A DNA stretch of 62,000 bases. It comes from Glandiceps talaboti. Lineage: Eukaryota > Hemichordata > Enteropneusta > Spengelidae. Where the stretch lies: NCBI RefSeq assembly GCF_964340395.1, contig NC_135570.1, positions 16,095,322 through 16,157,321 on the forward strand, read 5' to 3'. Under the pieces are notes generated by a model that saw nothing but the letters and a program-made list of their open reading frames with translations, had not been told where the DNA came from and made no database searches. Below, piece by piece: positions 1 to 10,516 of the stretch (the first letter of the stretch is position 1; each line of letters begins with the position of its first letter). The position numbers and the translations under genes are program-made.

Positions 1-29
1 AAAATGAATATGGATATATATGCTATAAT

Positions 30-95
30 ATTAAAGTATAGTATTGTATAGAATAGTATAATAGTATATAGTTGAATTAGAAGACCAATAGTTGA
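30..95. repeat. AT-rich GTATA-type repeat plus 20-bp direct duplication
   Basis: A short GTATA/ATAGT low-complexity stretch is followed by two adjacent copies of a unit that reads ATAGTTGAATTAGAAGACC. From here to about 1.6 kb I see no gene: the longest open frame (800-988, 62 codons) has no recognisable motif and no convincing splice context. Confidence 0.6.
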
Positions 96-865
96 ATTAG
101 AAGACCGATTTGTCACCCTTGGCCACGGTACACTACTGTTGTCCTGACCTATAGTGATCTGAGTCCTAACATTGTACAGTCTAGTTCCTGACCTATTATG
201 AAGATAACGCTAGTGTATAATCGGAATACAGTTGTCCATCAGGAACTTATACCGGTAGACTAGCTAGATGTTACTGGATACAGTTGTATTTTATCTGTAA
301 GAGTATTTTTAGAAGAGAATTTTCCAGAAGCAATGAAGTTCATTTTCATCTACAATTAGACTGAATTTAGTGACAGGGTAGACTTTCAATGTTAACACAT
401 TTTGAATTAACATGCTAGTACCAGTTGATGTAGTTTGACTCTGACTTTGATATAACAATTTACTACATACACAGCAAGCAGGCTGTGTTGTGAATTTTAC
501 TTGTAATACGACGTCTGCAGTGACTTCTTACACTAATCTCAAGTGACTTCCTTTACTGATATTAAACTGCTGATAACATTCGGTAGGGTTGGTCTTTGAA
601 TTTTTAAAAGTTAATTTTTGTGAAAATGAAAATGAGTGGTGTGTATTTTTGATTGTAGAATGTTTAATGGTATATTTAATGTTATTTGTCTGACACAACA
701 CACAGCCAAAATGGAATGAGCAATGGGGAGATATATACCAGTAACTTATGTATTATGACAACAAACTAAGGCCTGTACACTTACACACATGTTTGTCCAT
801 TGAAATTGTCACAGTCACAATGTTTCCACCAGAATTTAAGTCAATTGCCTTGCAAATCAGAGGAT

Positions 866-1125
866 GTATATGATTATAGCAAAGATGTCAGAATTTACCA
901 AGGGAAGACAACAACCAGAACTCCACTGACATGTGCTCCTTTAAACGATGACTTGGGGACCCATCAACATAATCATGTTTATATATGAACACAGCAGGAG
1001 GGAGCACAGGAATGTGTGCTGATTGAGGGCATTTGACCAGACTGTGGTTAGAACCACAGGCTGGTTATCCAGACTAGTAGGATCATAGCAAAGATGTCAG
1101 AATTACCAAGTGAAGACAACAGTAC
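866..1125. repeat. Two direct copies of a ~40-bp segment, ~210 bp apart
   Basis: The segments at about 866-910 and 1078-1122 share ATAGCAAAGATGTCAGAATT and the following ACCAAG.GAAGACAACA, with one indel. The rest of the interval is unique. The indel breaks a shared reading frame, so this looks like a local duplication rather than repeated coding sequence. Confidence 0.6.
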
Positions 1126-1688
1126 TTGATTTGCGTATAGCATGTTTACAGAATGTATTGTCTATCCTTGCAAGTCGATGGGAAAGGCAAGTTCAAAGTC
1201 AGTTATTTATGTCAGACAAGCAGTTGAGTTTGAAATAAGTTGATGACATGTCAAGTATTTTTGTTCCAACTCCCACAACTTTTGATAAACATGAACTATT
1301 ACTATAGTAAAAGGTGCTTGTGCGCCTGCTAGATAACAAAATAAACCATTCAAAGTACGCATGTATACACATTCAATAATAAAACCATTTCAATACTGAT
1401 TTCAGTGATCAACAAATAACATGTTGTATAACGTGAATTATAGTAAGATGAAGTTGTTATTGTTGTATACAAAATTGTATTTAATAATTATAATATACTT
1501 CATAATATGAGCCTCTGGTATGAGCCACACTGTCCCATTTGATCATTATCACATGCAGTGTCCTAATCAGTAAACAGAGTCATTGGATGTGGGATCCCGT
1601 GGTGTTTATACTTTGAATAGTTACCAACACTAATTATATTGCATGTCTTTGCTTGAAACTTCTCTCATTCTTGATTGCCACAAGCAAG

Positions 1689-2026
1689 CAAACACAATGC
1701 TATTATTTCCAGTGCAAACACAATGCTATTATTTCCAGTGCAAACACAATGCTATTATTTCCAGTGCAAACACAATGCTATTATTTCCAGTGCAAACACA
1801 ATGCTATTATTTCCAGTGCAAACACAATGCTATTATTTCCAGTGTAACCACAATGCTATTATTTCTAGTGCAAACACAATGCTATTATTTCCAGTGCAAA
1901 CACAATGCTATTATTTCCAGTGCAAACACAATGCTATTATTTCCAGTGCAAACACAATGCTATTATTTTCAGTGCAAACACAATGCTATTATTTCCAGTG
2001 CAAACACAATGCTATTATTTCCAGTG
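1689..2026. repeat. 26-bp tandem satellite, 13 copies
   Basis: Thirteen head-to-tail copies of a 26-bp unit containing ACACAATGCTATTATTTCC; three copies carry single substitutions. Since 26 is not a multiple of 3 and the unit has no forward stop codon, all three forward frames stay open and cycle through the same 26-residue peptide. That explains the overlapping 60-180 codon open frames here, and none is a credible gene. Confidence 0.9.
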
Positions 2027-2188
2027 TTGTACAAATTTTGGCGACAAACAGTTTATTTGTATCACATACAGGAGTGCAGCAATCATGACAATATATTTAA
2101 AATACCCATAGTACTAAAGTTTGTTGTTACTTACTTCATCTGTTGCACCTCCATGATCCACTATTATTCCAACAGAATAGTGTGCTAA

Positions 2189-2372
2189 GGGACCAGTCTG
2201 TTTCAGCAGCTGGGGGGGTGGGGGGGTGGGGTGGGGGGGGGCAGTGGATTCTTAAATCAGGCCGACAAAAAGTCACTGACCCCCCCATCTGTAACACCAA
2301 AAACAGGCTGACCCCCCCCCCCCCCATCACTTAATTCTAAAACACGATGACAACACCCCCCCCCCCCCCCCC
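2189..2372 (+). repeat. Dispersed repeat with G- and C-runs, copy 1
   Basis: Starts at GGGACCAGTCTG, passes through a G-rich stretch (2212-2240), then GCCGACAAAAAGTCACTGAC and C-runs including C17 at 2356-2372. The same order of blocks occurs at 54,897-55,035 without the long homopolymers and, inverted, at about 52,385-52,480. This is therefore a dispersed family whose G/C tracts have expanded in this copy. Confidence 0.7.
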
Positions 2373-2489
2373 ATATGATATTCACATGACAGGTATTTTT
2401 TGATCGTGACTCAGTGTGGACTGCTTGACTGTCTTGCATCTACTTTATAAGATCCCGGGTTAGCACTATCATAATTATAATTATTGACT

Positions 2490-3595
2490 ACACAGGGTAA
2501 ATATATTCCAAAAGCGGTTTAATAGCATCTTGACAGTGAAAGGCAGGGAGAAAGCTTGAGAAGGAAATATGGGGGTCCTAGAGGGTCTCCCCATGGAACC
2601 CCTCTGAAAAGTCAATTTTGAGATTATTAAGACCCTTCCAGACAATAATTTCCAAGCTTTACAAGACAGCACCAACATGTAAAAAGCAACTTCATAGGGT
2701 TGAAACACTTTTGAAATATAGTTTGATAGCATCTTGACAGTAAGAGGGGAAGTCTGAGCTTGAGACTGGGATATGTCCACTTCATGTGGGGGGGGGGGGG
2801 GTCTGAGGGGTCTCCCTCCAGAAGCCCTGGAGGGTTTTTACTCTTAAAGCCAATGTTTAGGCTATTCAGACCCTTTCAAGCAATAACTTTATCCATGTTT
2901 TTACAAGGCAGCACCATCAAGTATCAGAAACTATGCTTTATAACTTACATAGGGTTGAAATATGTTCTTAAAAAGTTAAATTGCATCATTATATACATGT
3001 AGTAAAGGTCAGTACATCTAATGGTAGTATCATTGGTAGGGGAGATTTGGAGTTTAAGGCAATTTTAGACTACCTTGGCAAACATTTCACATCTTTAAAA
3101 TACAATATCCTCTCAAATTAGAATTGGGTGAAAATATTTAAGAAAAGTTTAATACCTTTATGACAGTGAAAAGGTTGATGGTGCATCTGATTGTTGGTTG
3201 AATGTATGAGTGTCAGACCTCTGATAGGGGGGGGGGGGGGGGTCCTTGGGGTTTTTCCGCCTGGCAGATATGGAGTTTTTTGCTTTTATTAAGGCAATGT
3301 TTAGGTTATTCATAGCCTTTGAGGTAATATTTCCAAGCTTCGAAAAGCTAACATAAATGTAAGTTTTAAATGAGTCTCCCATGTCACATAAAAATGGCCC
3401 CGTAACATTGGTATTGGGGCATTAATATTGCATGTATAGTAAAAGTCATCGGTATGTTAGAGAATTTTAGGTGGTCATACCCAGTGTATAATAGAAACTG
3501 GAATCTGATGAGATGTGGTGATCTGTAGTGTCAATAACACGTAGTGTCCAAAATAGAAAGTGTATTAATCCCTTCTGACAAGTTCATATACTGAC
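2490..3595 (+). repeat. Dispersed repeat family with internal modules, forward copy
   Basis: Contains three related modules, each running from a segment like AGCATCTTGACAGT through a G-run to TTTCCAAGCTT and a 'GGGTTGAAA' block. The part from about 2850 to 3595 has a long inverted copy at 44,600-45,345, collinear over about 740 bp with many substitutions. No coding signal in either copy, so it is probably an old non-autonomous element or a long repeat. Confidence 0.75.
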
Positions 3596-3795
3596 GAGTA
3601 GAACATACAATTTAGATTAACTACAACCACATATAACTTATGGCCTTGAGGTCTAGGGCTCTACATATCGATCACATCTGACCTGTATCCTCACTTCTCA
3701 AAAAATGGCAGCCAGAGCTATAACTTCCAGTGATCCAATCAACTATTCAATCAGTTACACATTCTAAATATATTTAACCAACATAAACTTCAAAT

Positions 3796-4432
3796 TTGCA
3801 CTTTTATGTACGACGTGCTCAACGGTAACTTGCCACATCATTTCACACAATATTGTTCATTTCCCACTCACTATTATAATACACGTCACAAAATTAAGGG
3901 CAACATTTCAATTCCAAGGATAAACACTGAAATAGGTAAATTTGCAATGTCATACACAGGAGCTATACACTGGAACAACTTACCACAGGAGCTATACACT
4001 GGAACAACTTACCACAGGAGCTATACACTGGAACAACTTACCACAGGAGCTATACACTGGAACAACTTACCACAGGAGCTATACACTGGAACAACTTACC
4101 ACAGGAGCTATACACTCTTGATGTTATGTCCAAATCATCAAGGAATGTTTTTCGTAATTCACTAAAAGATTTTCTTCACCTGATGTGAATATACTGCAAC
4201 TCGTGTTGATGTACAATATATATATTTTCATAGATATTTAGTTTTTTTCACTGCCCTCTTTATACTTTGTTATGTATTTATTTATAAATTTTATTTACAG
4301 TGTCTAACTAGGAGACAGACTTGATTAGCAAGTAGCTATTTTTCTGGTCTCCTTTTACCTACCTCAAAACATGTATTATTTTATTTTGTCTACAAATGTA
4401 AATTTAATAAGTAGGTAATAAAGAAGATATAT
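3796..4432 (+). mobile_element. LINE 3' end, 5'-truncated (CR1/Jockey-like C-terminus)
   Basis: The frame starting near 3806 reads like the extreme C-terminus of a non-LTR retrotransposon polyprotein: YYNTRHKIKG, then SYTGAIHWNNLPQE, and after the expansion KSSRNVFRNSLKDFL in a shifted frame. In such LINEs the pattern 'NTR...P...T..G..S..Y.GA..WN.LP...K....FK..LK..L' follows the reverse transcriptase. A 3' untranslated part with AATAAAGAAG leads into a tetranucleotide repeat at 4433. The element is truncated and interrupted by a 29-bp expansion. Confidence 0.75.
3957..4112 (+). repeat. 29-bp tandem expansion inside the LINE
   Basis: Five to six perfect copies of a 29-bp unit starting AGGAGCTATACACTGGAACA. 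The unit covers the conserved WNNLPQE-coding segment of the LINE. As 29 is not a multiple of 3, the reading frame rotates through all three phases before returning to the LINE sequence. Confidence 0.9.
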
Positions 4433-4497
4433 ATATGTATGTATGTATGTATGTACGTATGTACGTACGTACGTACGTACGTACGTACGTACGTACG
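4433..4497. repeat. (TATG)n/(TACG)n microsatellite
   Basis: TATG units grade into at least ten TACG units. It directly follows the 3' end of the LINE above and may have grown from its tail. Confidence 0.9.
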
Positions 4498-5395
4498 TCA
4501 TGTCACTACCTGCCAACACCTTTATGCATCCCACAACACATACACACACACATACTTTATCATACCTGTAGCATTACTGAACTCAGGCCATTTGTGATAA
4601 TAACCTAGAAAACAAACATTTTACCATCAGAACAATTTGGTTTTAGAAAAAATTGTCGTTTATTTCAAAAATATAGTTATCAATAAATATTGAATATAAA
4701 TATTTAATATAAATATATATATATTTACAGTTTCAATAGGTGAATCTTAATGGAGCATTCAACACTCCATATGTGACATCCATATACAACTAGTATTACT
4801 TCTACTAAATTAAGACGGATATGAACTTTGAAAACTATTTAGAAGATATTAAAAACCCACAATACAGATCAGCAATGACAAAACTTAGAATTAGTTCACA
4901 TATTTTACATATAGAACTGGAATATACACAAACACCAACTTATCAAGCAGGACATGCCCTGTATGTAAACAAGGTAAAATAGAAGACAAGGAGCATTTCT
5001 TATTACGCTGTACAGGATATCAAAATGAAAGGAAAGAACTCTATAACAAATTAAATATATATTCTGGTTCAAGCATGGATAATCTCATAAAGATTCTCAA
5101 AATAAAAGACACAAATAAACTAGTTGAAATAAGTACATTTATTCAACAAGGATTCAAAATTCGAGAACACCATTTGAACAAAAATATACCAGCTGCCTTG
5201 TGATATACATTTGACAATTACATTTACATCACTATCTGTATAATCAATATGCTATGTTGATTTTCACATTGTGAAATTACTATCTTTTTTTTTGTGTATG
5301 GTCAATACAAGCATTTTCTTTTTACTTTATTGTACTATACTGATATCTGAAATGATAGATAAGGTTGCAATAAAGTTTATTATTATTATTATTTA
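4498..5395 (+). mobile_element. LINE 3' segment, copy 1 (frameshifted)
   Basis: Near-identical to 6785-7560 over about 700 bp, starting at GTCACTACCTGCC in both. The coding part (about 4819-5202) encodes the same C-terminal domain with the Cys/His-type motif of LINE proteins (CPVC...EHFLLRC). A one-base deletion near 4918 and a later deletion break the frame. The 3' end has AATAAAGTTTATTATTATT, a typical LINE tail. Confidence 0.75.
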
Positions 5396-5706
5396 CAACT
5401 TTTCTGTGCTGTAACATTTAATGGAATACAGTACGCAAAACAAAGACACACTCATTTTGCAGCTGAAGGTTATAAGTTTGAATATGTCATTGAGTGATAT
5501 GCAAATAGTAAACATTACGTCATACTACTGAGCAAATGCGCACTCTGATTGGATGATGAAGTTAAAGGCTGACATGTAAACAACCACATTGCAGTTATTG
5601 GAGAGGTGCGTGATACTTAGCTCAACAGTATAATGGGGGAAGTGATTTTTATTTTAAAATGAAACAGCATTTTTAGACATTAAAAAATGAATTCGTAGTT
5701 GCAGGT
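5396..5706. other. No gene recognised
   Basis: Unique-looking AT-rich sequence with no long frame and no recognised repeat. It includes a CCAAT-type GATTGG at about 5537. Confidence 0.4.
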
Positions 5707-5880
5707 GACATACCGGTACAGTAGTAATTAATCTGTATGAATACATCAGTCAATACTGTACTCCTCACTATAACCCCCCCCCCCCCCCCACCCCATACAT
5801 AATGTTGTAATTAATCTGTATGAATACATTAGTCAATGCTTTGGTTATACTCCTCACTATAACCATCCACCCCCACCCCC
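5707..5880. repeat. Local ~80-bp duplication around a C16 tract
   Basis: AATTAATCTGTATGAATACAT and TCCTCACTATAACC occur twice, at about 5726-5790 and 5811-5880. The first copy ends in C16 (5774-5789). The second has interrupted C-runs. Confidence 0.75.
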
Positions 5881-5939
5881 TCCCCCACCAGTGGCCAGTA
5901 AACAAGTTTCTGGGTTTCAAAATTTGTTAATGGAAAAAT

Positions 5940-6060
5940 AATAGCAACAATAGGTACAGGCCTACAGCAGCCCACACAAAGTAACCTGCAGTGGCCCGCA
6001 GCAGCCCGCAACACGCACAAAGCAACCCGCAGTAGCCTGCAGCAACCCACAGCAACCCCG
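5940..6060. repeat. Degenerate CAGCAGCCCGCA-type minisatellite
   Basis: A 10-15 bp unit rich in GCAGC/CCCGCA is repeated about eight times with variation. The open frame on the opposite strand is a by-product of this repeat. Confidence 0.6.
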
Positions 6061-6525
6061 GACGATAGTTAGACACTCTTGAGGACAGCTTCTCTTTTTC
6101 CTCACGGAGCGAAGTTCAACTTGATTGTTTCTCGAACACTAGCCAAACGACGCACTTTACATTAGACACATTCTTTGGGAATTAAGTCCACCATTCCTAT
6201 TGTACTCTCCAATAATTGTTTTAAGTATTTCTTTTGGTATAGTTGTGTGGGAGAGAACGTGATTAATTTTTCTTAATTGCATTGCCACAAACATGGCAGT
6301 TGCCATAACTCCCGATCCCCACACCGTGAGCAGCCATTGCTGTTATTATTCTGTAACATGTGAAAAGCACTCTTTGAAAGACGGACTTTGATTGGTCAGA
6401 TTATCATGTCGTCATTGACATGAATATGTATTACATATATGTGGAATCCCACTTTCATAGGTGTAAGATGCCAGAGTCTTTATTTCAAAGTGTAGTGGAA
6501 GAAATAACAGCTCTGGTTTGCGAGA
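6061..6525. other. No gene recognised; short match to 59.0 kb
   Basis: No long frame. A segment at about 6478-6525 matches 58,998-59,045 (TATTTC.AA.TGTAGTGG, then TTTGCGAGAATG), so its right edge belongs to a dispersed repeat. CCAAT-type GATTGGTCAG lies near 6391. Confidence 0.4.
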
Positions 6526-6529
6526 ATGC

Positions 6530-6745
6530 GTCAAATGGTCTCTGATGTAGTTGTCATCAAAAATTCTGATGTAGTTGTAATTTCTTAAACGGTCTGTTGT
6601 AGTTGTGGCTTGATGTAGTTATTTGTCATCAAATAGTCTGATGTTACAGTATAGTTGTTGTCTATATATGGTCTGATGTAGTTGTCACCAAACAGTCTGA
6701 TGTAGTTGTTAAACTCTCTGACGTAGTTGTCATCAAATCTGTGTG
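6530..6745. repeat. Imperfect ~25-bp tandem repeat (GATGTAGTTGT)
   Basis: At least seven diverged copies of a unit built around TCTGATGTAGTTGTCATCAA with variable spacers. Confidence 0.75.
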
Positions 6746-6784
6746 ATAAATTGAAGATTGAAAGTTGCCACTCACAGCCTCAGT

Positions 6785-7650
6785 TATGTCACTACCTGCC
6801 AACACCTTTATGCATCCCACAACACATACACACACACACACACACATACTTTATCATACCTATAGCATTACTGAACTCAGGCCATTTGTGATAATAACCT
6901 AGAAAACAAACATTTTACCATCAGAACAATTTGGTTTTAGAAAAAATTGTCGTTTATTTCAAAAATATAGTTATCAATAAATATTGAATATAAATATTTA
7001 ATATAAATATACATGTATATATATTTACAGTTTCAATAGGTGAATCTTAATGGAGCATTCAACACTCCATATGTGACATCCATATACAACTAGTATTACT
7101 ACTACTAAATTAAGACGGATATGAACTTTGAAAACTATTTAGAAGATATTAAAAACCCACAATACAGATCAGCAATGACAAAACTTAGAAATAGTGCACA
7201 TATTTTACATATAGAAACTGGAAGATACACAAACACCACCTTATCAAGCAGGACATGCCCTGTATATAAACAAGGTGAAATAGAAGACGAGGAGCATTTC
7301 TTATTACGCTGTACAGGATATCAAAATGAAAGGAAAGAACTCTATAACAAATTAAATATATATTCTAGTACAAGCACGGATAATGAGAATCTCATAAAGA
7401 TTCTTAAAGTAAAAGACAAAAATACATTATCTGAAATAAGCAAATCTATTCAACATGGATTCAAAACTCGAGAATATCATTTAATTGAACAAAAATACCA
7501 GCTGCCTTGTGATATACTCTCAAAAAATACATTTACTACCTTTCTGGCCCTCTGATTACATCTGCAGGCCTCAGAGGCTCATCACTATCTGTACAACTAA
7601 TATACTGTGTTGATTTTTACATTGTAAAATTACGTGTGTGTGTGTGTTTG
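6785..7650 (+). mobile_element. LINE 3' segment, copy 2
   Basis: Second copy of the segment at 4498, about 2.29 kb downstream in the same orientation, starting at the same base. It has a longer CA tract (6823-6845) and an intact terminal frame. At the 3' side it ends in a GT microsatellite (7633-7650) instead of the ATT tail of copy 1. Confidence 0.75.
7121..7555 (+). CDS. LINE C-terminal fragment with zinc-binding-like motif
   Basis: 144 codons from an internal ATG. Residues about 24-66 follow the pattern at the C-terminus of many non-LTR retrotransposon reverse transcriptases: a basic segment with a conserved H-I-E-T-G-R-Y, then C-P-V-Y and E-D-E-E-H-F-L-L-R-C-T-G-Y with an R/K-rich helix after it. 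The first Cys pair is degraded (CPVY where a C..C is expected, and where copy 1 has CPVC). The same domain occurs in a third diverged element at 22,010-22,375 on the minus strand. It is a fragment without reverse transcriptase or endonuclease, so presumably non-functional. Confidence 0.65.
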   Translation: MNFENYLEDIKNPQYRSAMTKLRNSAHILHIETGRYTNTTLSSRTCPVYKQGEIEDEEHFLLRCTGYQNERKELYNKLNIYSSTSTDNENLIKILKVKDKNTLSEISKSIQHGFKTREYHLIEQKYQLPCDILSKNTFTTFLAL

Positions 7651-8320
7651 GACATGCACTAAAACTCAAAAACCACTAGTCTGAGACCAATTGTCTTGGT
7701 ATTTGGTACAAAGAGACAAAGACCAGCCTACTTGAATGACTGTTACTATTCACAATATATACTGACAGTAACTTTACCTGGAGTAGACTGAAACAATCAT
7801 ACTATCCTAGAAATTAGACTTTAAATTATCAGAACTATTCAAACAATCAAGTATTACTCAAAAAAAGAGAATAACAATATATTGATCAGAAAAATATTTC
7901 ATACAATTACAGGTTTGATGAAGTATAGAAATTGATATCCAAAGCAAATCAGATAAATTCAACAAAATAACATTCAGATGATATTGAAATTCATACAGAC
8001 TACTATCTCAGAAAAAAGGCAGAAATGTTGTATCAAGAATCCATGAAAACCTATTATATAAACCGTATGACCATTCATTAACATTACATGACATTCAAAG
8101 GTACTGACATCATGGTCACATGATATTATACTGATATGTACTGAACTTTAGACTACATGTAGTGGTACAAACATAGCATGCAAGTGAGCAACAGTGTGTC
8201 AATCAAGTCTATACACACATATACAGATATTACAATCTGTTAACTTCTGACATGTATGTTTTAACCTTGACATTAGAAATAACTGTAATTGTTGTAACCT
8301 ACATCCCTCCATAGCGAAGA
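7651..8320. other. No gene recognised
   Basis: AT-rich sequence without a long frame, tandem repeat or recognised dispersed repeat. Confidence 0.4.
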
Positions 8321-8324
8321 TCAG

Positions 8325-8700
8325 TCAGATCAGTCATCAGTAGAAATCTTCCAATTCCGAAAGTACACTAATTTGATTTTAAATACACTGCTGTGAAATA
8401 CTGGAACTCTCGGCCATTGCATTAAAGAATATACATAAATGACATGATACTTTTAAGACAAAACTATGATGACATATTTTACAAAATTGACTTGTTTTCT
8501 GTTCTCTATTTTTCATTACACATTTAATTGTTTTTATGTTCATAAGTTGTTAATGTATTCATCATTTCATTTATTAGTCAGGATCATGGACTAGATTAGT
8601 CCCTAGTGGACTATATATCCATGGTTCTTACCAGAAACATATATACTATCATTTATTAGTCAGGATCATTGACTAGATTAGTCCCTAGTGCACATTACCG
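8325..8700 (+). mobile_element. Decayed LINE 3' end with duplicated tail segment
   Basis: A broken frame around 8370-8420 reads FDFKYTAVKYWNS, close to the '(F/Y)..AV.YWNSLP' end of LINE polyproteins. The 3' part contains two copies of TTTATTAGTCAGGATCAT and GACTAGATTAGTCCCTAGTG (about 8571-8615 and 8651-8693). No intact frame remains. Confidence 0.45.
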
Positions 8701-9282
8701 ACCAAGACGTGATGGCCAACATCAACTGTCTAGGATGAACAAAATAAATGCATGAAGCAAAACATAACCTATATAAAAAGATGCAGACTTTTATAGCACT
8801 GTTAATATATAATGCTTAGATAAATGCCCTTGCCTCTGACTTATTAGGACATATTATCTAGCAACAAGACCACGCCAATAACAACAACAAAATGACTGCA
8901 TATACAAAGTAGTTCTTGTGCAATTGATCTCAATGTTTACTTTGTAAAAACAGTAAAAAATGCATAGTCTGATTGATTTCAATTTGATGCATATGATAAT
9001 GTAAGTCCTGTCATTTCGTAATCAACTTATAAACTCAGAAATGTTGCAATTTTTGTTGCCATTCTTGTATCTGAAAAATTACTGCATCATGCCAAACAGG
9101 GGATTCATAGTGGATGACACAGGACAGTACAGTCAACACAGCACGCTCCCACATCAAAAAACTCGCACTGTAAGACTTGTTTAGCCATAGTTCTCTTCAT
9201 CATATTCAGATTTTTTACACATTCAAACAGTCAGAGACAATACTCAATACACCACAGTAGGGTATACGGTTAGGGCTTCATC
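8701..9282. other. No gene recognised
   Basis: AT-rich intergenic sequence; nothing supported on either strand. Confidence 0.4.
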
Positions 9283-9302
9283 GGGGGGGGGGGGGGGGGG
9301 GG
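9283..9302 (+). repeat. G20 homopolymer
   Basis: Twenty consecutive G. It is one of about a dozen G- or C-runs of 10-29 bases in this window. Confidence 0.95.
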
Positions 9303-9744
9303 TGTGGCTTCAGTACATTTTTGTAAACACTGAAAGAAGACGAAACCACTCTGTGTCACTGTGTGGCTGGAAATTGAAATTGTGGATGACTCACAATAGA
9401 AAAGGGGTTTGGAAAACAGCAGTAATAGAAATGACAATACAAGCAAGTAGTAGAATACACTGGGAACTCTGTTCTTTATATGTACGCGCACTCCAACTTG
9501 TAACTGAAACTTACATCACACAAGAAATTTTGATTTGATCATCTGCCTTATCGGCGGGCTGCGTGCTGATTGGTTGATTATGTATGACGTAGGACTATAT
9601 AATGAGTTCATCAGAAACGGCAACAATGTTAACAACAACAACGTATAACACAAAATATGAATCAATAAATGTAATTCACAACAGAAATAATGCGAATACA
9701 TAGTTTTCAAGAGGGATAGTTTTCCGACAAAACTTTCTGCTGTG

Positions 9745-9990
9745 ATGAATTTTTGGGTCTTCGTTTGCCAAGAGTGGGAAAGCTACATCAGCTGTTGACA
9801 CAGACGATGAATCTGACTTTGGAATATGTGATTCAGAATTTAGTCAATCGTACAGTGAGGAAGGAGAGGACTGTGATTCATTCACCCATATTATCTACAA
9901 TCTATGGATCAGTATTTCTATGGAATGAATACATTCAGTCTCAGACCACTATAGTCTATTGGAACAGATTATGCGAGAATGAATATTCAT
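9745..9990 (+). other. Possible remnant of an acidic coding segment
   Basis: One frame (about 9766-9900) gives an acidic, Ser/Asp/Glu-rich peptide (VDTDDESDFGICDSEFSQ, then SYSEEGEDCDSF) ending at a stop. A different frame over the same bases is open for 79 codons from 9753. The acidic text resembles the N-terminus of some DNA transposases, but no catalytic domain follows. A 167-bp tandem duplication starts immediately after. Confidence 0.25.
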
Positions 9991-10318
9991 AGTCTCTGGG
10001 TTCATAGTTACAAATGAAAAAATCTATTCACAGAGTCAAAAATTACTTGGTTGCGAATCCAAAATTTGCTTCCAAGTTATTTTTTGACTCTTGTGAGTGG
10101 AAATTTTCAATTGTAAGAACATATTGATGAAATAAAAGTGGATAGTAAACAATTCGTAGTCTCTGGGTTCATAGTTACAAATGAAAACATCTATTCACAG
10201 AGTCAAAAATTACTTGGTTGCGAATCCAAACTTTGCTTCCACGTTATTTTTTGACTCTGAGTGGAAATTTTCATTTGAAAGAACAGATTGATGAAATAAA
10301 AGTGGATAGTTAACAATA
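9991..10318 (+). repeat. 167-bp tandem duplication with internal hairpin
   Basis: Two copies start at AGTCTCTGGG (9991 and 10,158) and share about 95% of bases. Each contains GAGTCAAAAATTACTT and, about 45 bp later, its inverted partner TTATTTTTTGACTC, so each unit can form a stem. Confidence 0.85.
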
Positions 10319-10406
10319 TTGTTGTACTCTATTGTACTTTAGTATATCAAAAGATATGTTCTATCATATTAAAGTTCAAGATCATTTGATCTGTAAGTGT
10401 GAGGGA

Positions 10407-10419
10407 GGGGGGGGGGGGG
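10407..10419 (+). repeat. G13 homopolymer
   Basis: Thirteen G within a GA-rich context, just upstream of the integrase remnant. Confidence 0.9.
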
Positions 10420-10516
10420 AGGTGATGTAGATACAGGTTGTGAAGGTGAATGTGAACTGCATTGAGTATGGACAAGCAGTTTTCCTTAAGGACCAGCAAC
10501 ATTTGCTACATGTGTA

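Noticed and set aside
1643-2188. Overlapping open frames of 64-181 codons
   Set aside because: They are three phases of one 26-bp satellite with no stop codon.
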